Assembly (NCBI RefSeq): GCF_900116895.1
Contig: NZ_FPCF01000009.1
Coordinates: 1-64,000, forward strand
DNA from: Pseudidiomarina donghaiensis
GTDB lineage: Bacteria; Pseudomonadota; Gammaproteobacteria; Enterobacterales; Alteromonadaceae
DNA: 64,000 bases
Direction of reading: 5' to 3'
Below are positions 7,146 to 15,853 of this stretch, one piece after another. Position numbers and translations under genes: made by a program. Below the pieces are notes generated by a model. It was not told the DNA's origin, did no database searches, and was given only the letters and a program-made list of their open reading frames with translations. Every line of letters begins with the position of its first letter. Positions within the stretch are counted from its first letter, which is position 1.

Positions 7146-8039
7146 CTAACTTTTTTGCGCTGCAACCACTGGCAGCGTGACAACTAAGGCATTTGCAACA
7201 GCGCTAACTGTTGCTGGCCCATGAAAGTAAATATCGCCGTCTAATTCAATACGGTGCTCGGCATCACCCAAGCTAAACTGCTGGCCAATGGCATACTCTA
7301 ACTCGGATACCCTATCAACGTGACCACGCCACACATTAAATAAGGCTTTCAGTTGGCACCAACGTGGCATTTTCGGAATACCAATCCAGGCTAACTGCGT
7401 GTGTTGCCGTGTGGCCTGTGGGTACACCGTAATACCACCGCCAATACAGCGCCCTAATGCGACAATTTGGCCGTCATCCCAATGTGACGCGTGCCGTATG
7501 CGCGAGCGTAATGACTCACGGCCAAATAAATAGCGCAATAACGCGATTGAATAGCTTAATTTGCCAACCGATTGTTTCAGCCAACGTGGCTGCAAAGCCA
7601 TGAGATCAACACTTAATCCGCACCCCACATGGTTAACAAAGTACTGCTCTTTCATGTGCGAGTTTGCGGGTTGCACACGACCTATTGCTTGTGTCTGCTG
7701 TATAACCTCATTGCGCATGCGCCAGCGCCAGTGTGTCAGCCCCTGACTGTATGCAAAGTCATTGCCGGTACCCATAGGAATGGCGCTTAGGGCGGTTGCC
7801 GTATGCGCCAACACATTGGCTGCAATATTCATACTGCCGTCACCGCCAATCACCACACACTCGGTGGCGTGTTTGCAGTGCTGACGTAGCTGTTCGATGT
7901 CTTGATGACGGCTAGCGGTGCTGGCAAGGGTTGCTACCTTATATTGCTGATGGTTAAAAAACCGTTCATAGGCCTGTGCATAACGCTTGGCACGTTGGCA
8001 CAACACATTGTAATAAATAACCACGTGCAACTTAGGCAT
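7146..8039 (-). CDS. Diacylglycerol/lipid kinase-like protein
   Basis: With ATG at 8039 (MPKLHVVIYYN) this is 297 aa. It shows the DAGK catalytic-domain motifs VVIGGDGSMNIAANVL and AIPMGTGNDFAY (about residues 65-100), which bind ATP in YegS/DagK-type soluble lipid kinases. The usual C-terminal beta-sandwich follows. The ATG overlaps the cmoM stop by 8 nt (ATGCCTAA), indicating translational coupling. The lipid substrate is unknown. The longer upstream start at 8078 would lie inside cmoM and is not preferred. Confidence 0.8.
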   Translation of the reverse strand: MPKLHVVIYYNVLCQRAKRYAQAYERFFNHQQYKVATLASTASRHQDIEQLRQHCKHATECVVIGGDGSMNIAANVLAHTATALSAIPMGTGNDFAYSQGLTHWRWRMRNEVIQQTQAIGRVQPANSHMKEQYFVNHVGCGLSVDLMALQPRWLKQSVGKLSYSIALLRYLFGRESLRSRIRHASHWDDGQIVALGRCIGGGITVYPQATRQHTQLAWIGIPKMPRWCQLKALFNVWRGHVDRVSELEYAIGQQFSLGDAEHRIELDGDIYFHGPATVSAVANALVVTLPVVAAQKS

Positions 8040-8814
8040 GCCTGATCTGCCAGTGTAAATACCGACCGATATCGACAAATGGCGCTTGGCGGTTGTACTT
8101 CAATTCAAGTGCCAACAACTCATCAAAACGCTGTTGGTCACTGCGGTTACGTAAATAATCATGAAAACACCGAACACCGGTTTTTTCCGTAATCGTTAAC
8201 CCAATCGCACCAATCCACTGCTCCACTTGCTGCGGCGACAACGGCTGCTGTGGGCTCATGCGAACGGTCTTTTTCACGGTTAAGTCAGCCTGCACATAAT
8301 CAAAATTACCAAAAATAACGTTGGCTAAAATTTTCGCGTCCCGATTGTAAAACATCAATGATAAATGCCCCTGTGGGCTCATTAGTTGTTTTAGCGTATC
8401 AAGCGCTAACCGCGGTTCACTCAGCCATTCTAAAACCGCATGACACAGCACCACATCATAGGTTTGCTTGAGGCTTTCAGGCAGCGCTTGCAGCGGCGCC
8501 ACTAAATAGCGATAGCGCTCAGCAACACCCGCTTTTTGGTGCACCTGTTTGGCCGCCTCAACAATTTCATCAGAAATATCGGTATGGGTAACATCGCAAC
8601 CTAGCTCAGCAAAACGCATCGACAATTGGCCTAGGCCACCACCCACGTCTAACACGCGCAGCTTTTGCTGCTTAGCCTGTTCATATAAGGGTTGTAAATC
8701 ACGTTCGAGTACCGCTAAACGCAATTTCCCCTTAGTGGTGGCATAAATATTCTTGGAAAACTTTTGCGTACGACCATCGAAACTGGTGTCTTTGCGCGCT
8801 TGTTTTTTCAACAT
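8032..8814 (-). CDS. cmoM: tRNA 5-carboxymethoxyuridine methyltransferase CmoM
   Basis: A 260-aa class I SAM methyltransferase close to E. coli CmoM (SmtA). It has FSKNIYATTKGKLRLAVL near the N-terminus and SAM motif RVLDVGGGLGQLSM (about residues 53-66). FHAVLEW-like CHAVLEWL, then LSLMFYNRDAK, FDYVQA and KTGVRCFHDYLRNR follow, all characteristic of the family. CmoM methylates cmo5U34 to mcmo5U in certain tRNAs. It lies 26 nt downstream of the Nif3-like gene and overlaps the kinase gene. Confidence 0.92.
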   Translation of the reverse strand: MLKKQARKDTSFDGRTQKFSKNIYATTKGKLRLAVLERDLQPLYEQAKQQKLRVLDVGGGLGQLSMRFAELGCDVTHTDISDEIVEAAKQVHQKAGVAERYRYLVAPLQALPESLKQTYDVVLCHAVLEWLSEPRLALDTLKQLMSPQGHLSLMFYNRDAKILANVIFGNFDYVQADLTVKKTVRMSPQQPLSPQQVEQWIGAIGLTITEKTGVRCFHDYLRNRSDQQRFDELLALELKYNRQAPFVDIGRYLHWQIRHA

Positions 8815-8840
8815 GGGTTCTGCAGCCTAGAAAGCCCAGA

Positions 8841-9596
8841 CTACGCTGGGTTGTCAATATCAATAAAATGATGTGTCACACCAAATTTTTCAGCCAGGTG
8901 CTCACCTAAAGCTTTAATGCCATAGCGCTCGGTCGCGTGATGGCCCGCAGCAAAGTAAGCCATACCTTGTTCGACCGCGCTGTGGGTTGTTTGCTCGGAA
9001 ATCTCGCCACTTAAAAATGCATCGCAGCCAGCAACTGCGGCTTGGTCAATAAAGCCTTGCCCGCCTCCAGTACACCAAGCTATACGCTGTATAGGCTGTG
9101 GCGAGTCAATGCGCACCGTTAATGCACGAGATAAACATGCAGAAATATGCGTACCAAGCTGCTGTGACGTAACCGGCTCGGGTAATTCACAATGCATAAC
9201 CACGCCTTGTGGCTCTACGCTGGCGAGAACTTGTGGTTGTGGCCAACCAAACACCTTGGCTAATTGTGCGTTATTACCAAGTTCGGGGTGAACATCAAGC
9301 GGCAAATGGTAAGCAAACAAATTCATATCAGCTTGCAACAACGCTTTAATGCGACGTTGTTTCATACCGGTAATGATTTCGGGCTCATTTTTCCAAAAAT
9401 AACCATGATGAACCAAAATGGCGTCGGCATTCAGAGCAATTGCTTTATCAATGAGTGCTTGGTTAGCGGTAACGCCCGTAACAATGGTGTAAATTTGTTG
9501 ACGCCCCTCAATTTGCAGCCCATTCGGACAATAATCACGAATACGCTCAACCTGCAGTAATTCATTGAGATACTGTTGTAATTCTGTACGTCGCAC
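8841..9596 (-). CDS. ybgI: Nif3-like dinuclear metal-centre protein (YbgI type)
   Basis: With GTG start at 9596 (VRRTELQQYLNELL) it is 251 aa and matches the start of E. coli YbgI. AGAGGG lies just upstream. Family motifs are YCPNGLQIEG, IVTGVTANQALIDKAI, ADAILVHHGYFWK (metal-binding His pair), NLFAYHLPLDVHPELGNN and the C-terminal YFAAGHHATERYG. The family binds two metal ions; its biochemical role is unsettled (GTP cyclohydrolase-like or radical-repair proposals). The longer frame to 9647 adds a basic tail absent from homologues. Confidence 0.9.
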   Translation of the reverse strand: MRRTELQQYLNELLQVERIRDYCPNGLQIEGRQQIYTIVTGVTANQALIDKAIALNADAILVHHGYFWKNEPEIITGMKQRRIKALLQADMNLFAYHLPLDVHPELGNNAQLAKVFGWPQPQVLASVEPQGVVMHCELPEPVTSQQLGTHISACLSRALTVRIDSPQPIQRIAWCTGGGQGFIDQAAVAGCDAFLSGEISEQTTHSAVEQGMAYFAAGHHATERYGIKALGEHLAEKFGVTHHFIDIDNPA

Positions 9597-9786
9597 AATG
9601 CCCTCTTTTGTTCTATAAAATGCTAATTTCAGCCACCGTTTTAGCACATTTTGTAACTAATTTGCGCATAAAAGTGTCAGCGATTAGACAATGCTCATAA
9701 AAAACGGTATAAATTTGAAACACCTTAGTGAACGCGCGTTTATTGTAACGCATTCTTTGTAACGCATGGCCGATAGGATTATATCC

Positions 9787-10155
9787 ATGAGCAAACTTGA
9801 TAAAGACCAAGTGCTTGCTGATTTTACTGCAGCGTACCAGCAAGCTCACGGTAAAAAGCCAACTATTGAAGCAAAAGGCGGTTGGTACAGTGTTGATGGC
9901 GGCAAAAATGTTCGCCTCGCGCAATTAGCTGAAGAAGCTGAAGCACTTGCCGGTGGTAAGTCAGCTGATAAAGCCAAACCAGCGAAAAAAGCTGATTCTG
10001 CACCCAAAGCTGCCAAGAAAACTGCGCCAGCTAAAAAGCCAGCGGCGAAAGCAAAAGTGGCAAAATCGGGTGGTGGTTTAACCGCCAAAGAAGCTTGGCG
10101 TCAACGGCTCGAGCAAGACGCGACATTGTCTCGCCTGCCGCGTGGTTACGACTAA
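9787..10155 (+). CDS. Lys/Ala-rich histone-like small protein
   Basis: A 122-aa protein starting MSKLDKDQVLADF, with AGGA at good spacing upstream. Residues 20-60 form a small domain (KGGWYSVDGGKNVRLAQLAEEAEAL). The middle (about 65-95) is a low-complexity Lys/Ala/Pro run like histone H1 tails (repeated AKKPA-type units). The C-terminus EAWRQRLEQDATLSRLPRGYD looks conserved. Nucleic-acid binding is plausible from the basic tail, but function is not known. It is followed by a strong terminator, so it is a single-gene unit. Confidence 0.7.
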   Translation: MSKLDKDQVLADFTAAYQQAHGKKPTIEAKGGWYSVDGGKNVRLAQLAEEAEALAGGKSADKAKPAKKADSAPKAAKKTAPAKKPAAKAKVAKSGGGLTAKEAWRQRLEQDATLSRLPRGYD

Positions 10156-10192
10156 CAGCACTGCGCCCCATCTAAGGATTCAATTATTAAAC

Positions 10193-10233
10193 ACACCGTA
10201 CTCACGTTGAACCCATGAGTACGGTGTTTTTTC
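10193..10233 (+). terminator. Rho-independent terminator
   Basis: Stem ACACCGTACTCA / TGAGTACGGTGT (12 bp, 11-nt loop) is followed by six T. It terminates the histone-like gene. It also contains the first possible ATG (10215) of the next open frame, which argues for the later start at 10248. Confidence 0.85.
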
Positions 10234-10247
10234 ATGGACGTATTACC

Positions 10248-10856
10248 ATGCCGCAACCCACCTTTCGTTCCTTTAGCCTCGTCATAATAATAGCGTTGTG
10301 TTTGTATTTGCCCTTGTGGGAAAGCTTAGCTGGAGGAGTCTTATGGCGGGTACATTGGCACTCGCCCTTAATGATGGACTACATCAGTAGTTACTTGCGC
10401 TTTATTAAACTGGTGATGGTCTTGATAGGTTTGTATTTATTTATTGCCAAGCAACATCTTATTGCGACAACAATCGATCATTGGCTAGCGCGCAAGGTAT
10501 TTAATTGTTTTGGTTATTTGTTTGGATACACGCAACTTGTGGTGTTGACGCTAGGTGTCTTCGCCATGTTTATATTCCCCACAAATTTCCAGTATGTTCA
10601 TAGAAACCAAGACGTAGAAGGCGGAACTATTTATGTATACACGGCTGACCCTGGAGCCATGGGTACCGCGTATCATTACGTTTATTTGCAGTGCACTCTG
10701 CCACTTAATCGTTACCAATTAACGTATATTGCACAGCTAACATGGATGCGTAATTTTCAGATTGCCGTCGACAACGACGACGTTGTCATTACCGACACGA
10801 ATAACCCGGAAACGGTTCACCGTCACCCTATTCCTGATTACCCGTGTGCATTGTAA
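10248..10856 (+). CDS. Uncharacterised membrane protein
   Basis: A 202-aa protein starting MPQPTFRSFSLVI. It has three hydrophobic segments (about residues 5-25, 50-70 and 88-112). A soluble C-terminal half of about 85 residues follows (TIYVYTADPGAMGTAYHYVY and on), presumably periplasmic. The earlier ATG at 10215 lies inside the preceding terminator hairpin. I recognise no family. It is isolated, between a terminator and the converging photolyase operon. Confidence 0.6.
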   Translation: MPQPTFRSFSLVIIIALCLYLPLWESLAGGVLWRVHWHSPLMMDYISSYLRFIKLVMVLIGLYLFIAKQHLIATTIDHWLARKVFNCFGYLFGYTQLVVLTLGVFAMFIFPTNFQYVHRNQDVEGGTIYVYTADPGAMGTAYHYVYLQCTLPLNRYQLTYIAQLTWMRNFQIAVDNDDVVITDTNNPETVHRHPIPDYPCAL

Positions 10857-10893
10857 GGCTGTATTGATGGCTCGATGAAGCCACTATTTCTCG

Positions 10894-11430
10894 CTACTTT
10901 TTACCGATGTACAAGGTGATCTCACCCACTTCAATACCAAACTTGTACATTTTTGTACGATTGATCATGTTGTCTTCATCAACCAAATACAGCCAATCAT
11001 CCAACTGCACTTCGAACGGTTCGCCGTCACGCTGAATAATCAGCGTATAGCTCCAGTTCAATACGTTACCTGCTGTGGTGCCTACGGCTACGTCGGCTAC
11101 ATCGTCAGCACGGCCTTCGTAGGTGTTTTCACCGGTTTTTGTAATACGCCAAATACGCTCTTGGGTGGTGCCATCGGCGTAATAAAATTGCTCATCTAAC
11201 ACGCCATTATTGCCGTTCCAAGTGCCCTGCAAGTCAGCTTTAAAGCGTTGTATTACTTTGCCGCTGTAGTCTTGAACCATGCCATAGGCCACCAAGTCGC
11301 CGTTAAAAAACTCTTCTAGCTTCAGCGCAGGTTGTTCGCCCTTATAGTCCTCAATTTGTGTTGAGCAGCCCCATAACGCCATGGCCACGACCACAACACA
11401 GAAACCTTTTACAGTGTTCAACATACTCAT
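10894..11430 (-). CDS. DUF3833 lipoprotein
   Basis: A 178-aa lipoprotein with signal peptide and lipobox ALWGC (Cys at about residue 22). The mature part has the DUF3833 pattern (LKLEEFFNGDLVAYGMVQDY, FKADLQGTWNGNNGVLDEQF, GRADDVADVAVGTTAGNVLN). The family is a lipocalin-like beta-barrel of unknown function found with ChrR-linked lipid genes. Its ATG overlaps the stop of the chalcone-isomerase-like gene (ATGA). It is the last gene of the ten-gene operon starting at 19368. Confidence 0.85.
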   Translation of the reverse strand: MSMLNTVKGFCVVVVAMALWGCSTQIEDYKGEQPALKLEEFFNGDLVAYGMVQDYSGKVIQRFKADLQGTWNGNNGVLDEQFYYADGTTQERIWRITKTGENTYEGRADDVADVAVGTTAGNVLNWSYTLIIQRDGEPFEVQLDDWLYLVDEDNMINRTKMYKFGIEVGEITLYIGKK

Positions 11431-11975
11431 TGTTGTGCTCCTATCAATTCATTACGCTCGCTTTTAAAGCGAGACTTTTCATCCAGCCAAATGGCTAAAA
11501 AGTCGTTGGTAAATTGGGCTGACCTTATCACCCCTAACTCGCCTTCAGGGCCAAAAAACTGGGCGTGACCAGCGGCGGTTTCAACTAAGGTAATGCAGTC
11601 GCCTTTTTGTACGTCAGGCCACATTTGTTGCAGTTGTTGCAACCATTGGTTATGAGTGTCGGTTAGCGCAATATTCAGGCGCTGCCATTCTTCCGCTGTG
11701 GTGTCGACTAGGTCTTGCGCTTCAATGTCTCGCAAATAACTTAATTGCAAGGCACGCTGCTCGGCGTCTTCATAGGCGCCAGTTTCAGTGCGAAGTTCGG
11801 CGTCATAAACATCCCAAAACCAAACCTGTAAACGAGTTTTACCGACTGGTTTGAGTTGATTAAAAGGTTCCACTGCCGTGCACTGCGAGGCGTAAGAAGC
11901 TGCCGCGAAAACCATAAGACAGCCAGCAACAATCACTGTCAAACAGGTATTGGCAAGGCGTTTTACTGAAGTCAT
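11427..11975 (-). CDS. Secreted chalcone-isomerase-like protein
   Basis: A 182-aa protein with a Sec signal peptide ending at SYA-SQC (about residue 29). The mature part fits the chalcone-isomerase-like fold family (LKPVGKTRLQVWFWDVYDAEL, LQLSYLRDIEAQDLVDTT, FLAIWLDEKSRF). In bacteria these bind fatty acids or are of unknown role and often stand beside DUF3833 and Cfa-like genes. A 57-nt gap precedes it, the largest in the operon. The ATGA overlap with DUF3833 couples the two periplasmic proteins. Confidence 0.8.
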   Translation of the reverse strand: MTSVKRLANTCLTVIVAGCLMVFAAASYASQCTAVEPFNQLKPVGKTRLQVWFWDVYDAELRTETGAYEDAEQRALQLSYLRDIEAQDLVDTTAEEWQRLNIALTDTHNQWLQQLQQMWPDVQKGDCITLVETAAGHAQFFGPEGELGVIRSAQFTNDFLAIWLDEKSRFKSERNELIGAQQ

Positions 11976-12032
11976 AGCAGGCTCCGTATATTGTATTTGA
12001 AACAGAGCGTTATCAGCCAGGGCGGCACAGTG

Positions 12033-12563
12033 CTAGTTCTTTTCGGTAACTGCTAGGCGTGGCATGACATACGCAAATATAACCATATATACGGCCCAAA
12101 GTGCTGCATAGATTACCCAGAGTAACCATTCTTTTTCTAACAGCTCAGCAGCCCCTAAACGAATACCAATCGCATAAGTTAGCGGGCCTGAGGCAACACC
12201 TAACAAAGCGGCCCAAACGGGTCGTCCGGCTAAGTCGGCAAGGGTGTTCATGAGCATAGCCACAAACCCTAGCCACAGCATAATGAGCCACCAGGGTAAG
12301 AACCCCCCGTCGAAGCGCAAAATGCCAAGCCCAACCACACTGGCCTCAAGCCCCATACCTAACACGACAAACAAACCGTAGACGCGCCACGAAAACGGCC
12401 CGCTACGCAGCGCGACGAAAATTTGCGCCGCGACCAATATTGCTGTAGCCCAAAGCCACTCGGCACGCCCCGCAACCGCACTAAACCAAACTAAATCAAA
12501 CAAAAACAGGCCCACTAACTTGGGGGCCCATTTCTTCCATTGCGCGGGGTTTAAAAAGCGCAT
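12033..12563 (-). CDS. DUF2878 membrane protein
   Basis: With ATG at 12563 (MRFLNPAQWKKW), 4 nt after the Cfa-like stop, it is 176 aa. It has about six hydrophobic segments and matches the DUF2878 pattern (LFLFDLVWFSAVAGR, MLMNTLADLAGRPVWAALLG, SGPLTYAIGIRLGA). The TTG at 12596 would overlap the previous gene and is less likely. Its function is unknown; the family goes with DUF1365 and Cfa-like genes, so a role in membrane lipid modification is inferred. Confidence 0.8.
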   Translation of the reverse strand: MRFLNPAQWKKWAPKLVGLFLFDLVWFSAVAGRAEWLWATAILVAAQIFVALRSGPFSWRVYGLFVVLGMGLEASVVGLGILRFDGGFLPWWLIMLWLGFVAMLMNTLADLAGRPVWAALLGVASGPLTYAIGIRLGAAELLEKEWLLWVIYAALWAVYMVIFAYVMPRLAVTEKN

Positions 12564-12567
12564 ACGG

Positions 12568-13818
12568 CTAGCGACACTGCGGTTTGGTTGCCACAAGCTG
12601 AACTGCAGAAACCGTGCGCTCTAAAAAACCACCTTCGCAATAACAAAGATAATAATTCCACATGCGCCCGAAACGGTCATCGTAGCCATGCTGCTTTAAC
12701 TGTGGGTGCGCTTTGTTAAAATTCACCCGCCAGTCTTCAAGTGTCTTTGCATAGTCAAAGCCAATGTCATCCACGTTGCGAACCACCATGTCGGTGTGCT
12801 TAGTAAACATTTCGGCCATCATGGTTAACGAAGGTAAAAAGCCACCCGGAAAAATGTATTTTTGAATAAAATCAACGGAATTTGCATAGCTACGCATACG
12901 TTGGTCAGCAATAGTAATTGCCTGTAACGCCATTTTGCCTTGTGGTTTTAATAACCGGCTACAGGTTTTAAAGAAAGTAGCCATGTATTTACGGCCCACT
13001 GCTTCTATCATTTCAACCGACACTAACTTATCGAATTGCCCCTCTAGATCGCGATAGTCTTTCTTTAATAGCGTAATTTTGTCACCCAACCCTTCACGTT
13101 CAATTAACGCAGCGGTGTACGCGTGTTGCTCATCTGAAATAGTGGTGGTGGTTACTTTGCAGCCATAGTGTTTGGCAGCGAAAACTGCTAAACCGCCCCA
13201 CCCGGTGCCAATTTCCAATAAGTGGTCGTTTTCATTCATCTCAAGGCTGTCACACAAGCGCTTCAGTTTATATTGTTGCGCTTCCGCCAAGCTTGCTTGC
13301 GCATTTGGGTAAACGGCACTTGAATATTGTAAGGCGGGGTCTAAAAATGCCTTATACAGTTCGTTGCCTAAATCATAATGCGCAGAAATATTCTCTTTGG
13401 CTTGGCGCTTCGAATTATTGCGGCGCCAATGCTGAAATTTTTGAATTGGCAGTAACAACCAACTCAACTTAGCTTCGGCCGCATCTAGCGCCGGTAAGTT
13501 GCGTGCAAATACTTGTATCACGTGGGTTAAGTTAGGCGTTGTCCAGCTTTCATCCAGAAACAGTTCTGCTGCACCAATACTGCCCCCAAACAAAAAGCGG
13601 CGGAAGAAACCTGGTTTCTGAATATCAATTTCAGCTTTCAACTCACTGTCAGCTTGCCCAAAACGTCCAACAACTTGGCCGCGTTCTTTCACCACCAAAC
13701 AGCCCTCTTGCAGTTGTTTCAGTAGGCCCAAAACAACATTTCGAAATAGCTTGTCCATGGTTGATAAATCACGACGTAAATCGCTTTGCATAGCCGTTAA
13801 CGCATTTTCTTCGTACAT
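12568..13818 (-). CDS. Cyclopropane-fatty-acyl-phospholipid synthase-like methyltransferase
   Basis: About 416 aa from ATG 13818 (AAGG just upstream; GTG at 13833 is the alternative and overlaps the DUF1365 stop). Cfa-family marks are NISAHYDLGNELYKAFLDP, the SAM motif LLEIGTGWGGLAVFAA (about residues 201-216), CKVTTTTISDEQHAYT, and the late QKYIFPGGFLPSL and FGRMWNYYLCYCEGGFLER. The family transfers a methyl group from SAM to unsaturated acyl chains of phospholipids. Next to a flavin amine-oxidase-like gene and DUF1365 it may be a Cfa-like enzyme making modified, for example furan, fatty acids rather than plain cyclopropanes; that part is inference. Confidence 0.88.
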   Translation of the reverse strand: MYEENALTAMQSDLRRDLSTMDKLFRNVVLGLLKQLQEGCLVVKERGQVVGRFGQADSELKAEIDIQKPGFFRRFLFGGSIGAAELFLDESWTTPNLTHVIQVFARNLPALDAAEAKLSWLLLPIQKFQHWRRNNSKRQAKENISAHYDLGNELYKAFLDPALQYSSAVYPNAQASLAEAQQYKLKRLCDSLEMNENDHLLEIGTGWGGLAVFAAKHYGCKVTTTTISDEQHAYTAALIEREGLGDKITLLKKDYRDLEGQFDKLVSVEMIEAVGRKYMATFFKTCSRLLKPQGKMALQAITIADQRMRSYANSVDFIQKYIFPGGFLPSLTMMAEMFTKHTDMVVRNVDDIGFDYAKTLEDWRVNFNKAHPQLKQHGYDDRFGRMWNYYLCYCEGGFLERTVSAVQLVATKPQCR

Positions 13819-13829
13819 AACCCTTGTTC

Positions 13830-14573
13830 TCACTTATCAGTATTGGGATGCGAATACAGCGGCGTCCGTTTCAAAAATAGGCGTAAAGCTTGCCAATAAA
13901 TCGCTGCAACGGTGCCTAGGGTATTCACAGGATACCTAAGTAATACGTTACGAATACTTTTTGAGTTCAATTCAACGCGGGTTAATTTCATGGTCGCGCT
14001 AAAGTCGCGCTTATCACTGTGGCAATCCAAGTGCACTAAGCATTTGTTCCCAGGTTCCTGACGCGGCGGCCGCAGTTGCCAATGATATTTCATGTCCATC
14101 GGGTTAAACGGCGACACATGAAACGCTTTGTCGGTTATTAATGCCTGCTGCAAGTCCAACACGTAATAGTGGCGCTCGTTCCAAGGGGTGTTACTTACCT
14201 CGGCAAGCATATAGCGGTAATCGCTTGCGTCGTCAGTTTGTATGAAGTAGCAATTAATGGGGCTAAAATACAACCCGAAAGTGCGCAACGCGCCTAAAAA
14301 GAACACCCGGCCGTGAACCGGCTGCCCCACTAACTGCGAGGTTTTCTCAAGCACCGCGGTGGCAAGATCACCAGTGCTGCCGCGCATATAATCGGCGCGG
14401 CGAAACCACAATGGCGCAAACCGCTGCAACGAAAACCAGCGGCTTTGTGCCGCCACGTTTTCTAATTCGTCTAGCGCTAGCCACCACTGGGCAATGCTAT
14501 ATTCAAAAGCATGCTTGGTGGGCCGGTAACGGGCGTGATGAACACGCCCGCGCAGAATTGCGCTAGCTAACAT
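13830..14573 (-). CDS. DUF1365 protein
   Basis: A 247-aa protein of the DUF1365 family: AILRGRVHHARYRPTKHAFE at the start, VFFLGALRTFGLYFSPINCY, LAEVSNTPWNERHYYVL, KAFHVSPFNPMDMKYHW. The family has no proven activity and almost always sits between a flavin amine-oxidase-like gene and a Cfa-like gene, as here. It overlaps the upstream FAD gene by 11 nt. Confidence 0.9.
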   Translation of the reverse strand: MLASAILRGRVHHARYRPTKHAFEYSIAQWWLALDELENVAAQSRWFSLQRFAPLWFRRADYMRGSTGDLATAVLEKTSQLVGQPVHGRVFFLGALRTFGLYFSPINCYFIQTDDASDYRYMLAEVSNTPWNERHYYVLDLQQALITDKAFHVSPFNPMDMKYHWQLRPPRQEPGNKCLVHLDCHSDKRDFSATMKLTRVELNSKSIRNVLLRYPVNTLGTVAAIYWQALRLFLKRTPLYSHPNTDK

Positions 14574-15840
14574 GCCAGTCTGCTCCTAATCGGTTTGCAA
14601 CATCCACCGCGCTACGTACGCCATCTTCATGAAAACCGTTATACCAATATGCGCCGGTAAAATGGCTGTGGTTTTGGCCGCAAATATCACCTCGTTGCGC
14701 CCGCGCACGCATCGATTCGACGCTGTACACTGGGTGGGCATACTCAAAGCTACGCAAAATCTTATCTGGCTGTATGGCTGCGGTGTTATTTAATGTGACA
14801 CAGAACACTTCAGGCGCCTCAATGCGTTGCAGAATATTCATATTATAGCTAACCGAACTGGGTCGGGTGCGTGCCGCGTCATCATTATGCAATAAATAAT
14901 TCCAGCTCGCCCATGCACGCTTGTTACGCGGCAATAAACGTACGTCGGTATGCAACACCACGTCATTCATTTGGTACGGAATCGCCCCCAACACAGCTTG
15001 TTCGGCGGCTGTAGGTGCCGCCAACAGCGCCAGCGCTTCGTCGCTATGGCAAGCAAAAATAACTTCATCAAAGGCTTGGCTTGGGCCATCTTCAAACTCA
15101 ATTAAGATATTGCCTTCGGCATGCTCGCGACGATGCACCGCCTTGATCTTGGTTTGGGTATGAATGCGCTCAGCAAATCCTTGGGTTAACGGCTTGATGT
15201 ATGCACTTGAACCACCATCAATGGTCGCCCATTGCGGCCGATCAGCAACATTCAGCAAACCATGGTTTTCAAAGAACCGTAAAAAGAAACCTAACGGAAA
15301 GGCTTCCGCTTCTTGCAAGCTCGCACTCCAAATAGCAGCAACCATTGGCAACAAGTAAAAATCGCTGACCAACGGCGATATCTGTTGTTCCCGTAGAAAC
15401 TCACCCAAAGTTACTTCGTCTAAATTGGCACCGCTTTGGTGCGCCTTTTTTGCGGCTTTATTAAATTTCAAAATACCTTGAATTAAGCGATGAAAACGCG
15501 GTGAAAATAGATTTTTTCGCTGCGCGAATAGCGTGTTTAAGTTGTGCCCGTTGTACTCTAGCCCAGTGTCTGGGTCACGCACACTAAAACTCATTTCTGT
15601 GTCTTGCCAGGTCACGCCAATTTCGCGCATCAATGCTCGAAATTTAGGGTACGTACGATCATTAAACACAATAAAACCGGTGTCGACATTGTACGACTCG
15701 CCATGAACTTCAACACCCACCGTATGGGTATGGCCGCCCACGTAATCGTTCTTTTCAAACACAGTGACATCATGATTTTTATGCAACAAATAGGCCGATG
15801 TTAAGCCTGCAATACCTGAGCCAATAATGGCTATTTTCAT
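14563..15840 (-). CDS. FAD-dependent amine-oxidase-like oxidoreductase
   Basis: A 425-aa flavoprotein with the N-terminal dinucleotide fold KIAIIGSGIAGLTSAYLL, then VTVFEKNDYVGGHTHTV (FAD-ribose Glu). It is of the NAD(P)-binding/amine-oxidase type found beside cyclopropane-fatty-acid synthase genes. The substrate-side motif VDTGFIVFNDRTYP and the C-terminal GAYWYNGFHEDGVRSAVDVA agree. It probably oxidises or desaturates acyl chains together with the downstream methyltransferase, but this is inferred from neighbours. It starts 13 nt after the SDR gene. Confidence 0.87.
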   Translation of the reverse strand: MKIAIIGSGIAGLTSAYLLHKNHDVTVFEKNDYVGGHTHTVGVEVHGESYNVDTGFIVFNDRTYPKFRALMREIGVTWQDTEMSFSVRDPDTGLEYNGHNLNTLFAQRKNLFSPRFHRLIQGILKFNKAAKKAHQSGANLDEVTLGEFLREQQISPLVSDFYLLPMVAAIWSASLQEAEAFPLGFFLRFFENHGLLNVADRPQWATIDGGSSAYIKPLTQGFAERIHTQTKIKAVHRREHAEGNILIEFEDGPSQAFDEVIFACHSDEALALLAAPTAAEQAVLGAIPYQMNDVVLHTDVRLLPRNKRAWASWNYLLHNDDAARTRPSSVSYNMNILQRIEAPEVFCVTLNNTAAIQPDKILRSFEYAHPVYSVESMRARAQRGDICGQNHSHFTGAYWYNGFHEDGVRSAVDVANRLGADWHVS

Positions 15841-15853
15841 GCCGGTTACTCCG

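Noticed and set aside
9613-9924. Minus-strand frame of about 100 codons over the histone-like gene's promoter
   Set aside because: It crosses the promoter and start of a better-supported plus-strand gene and shows no family features.
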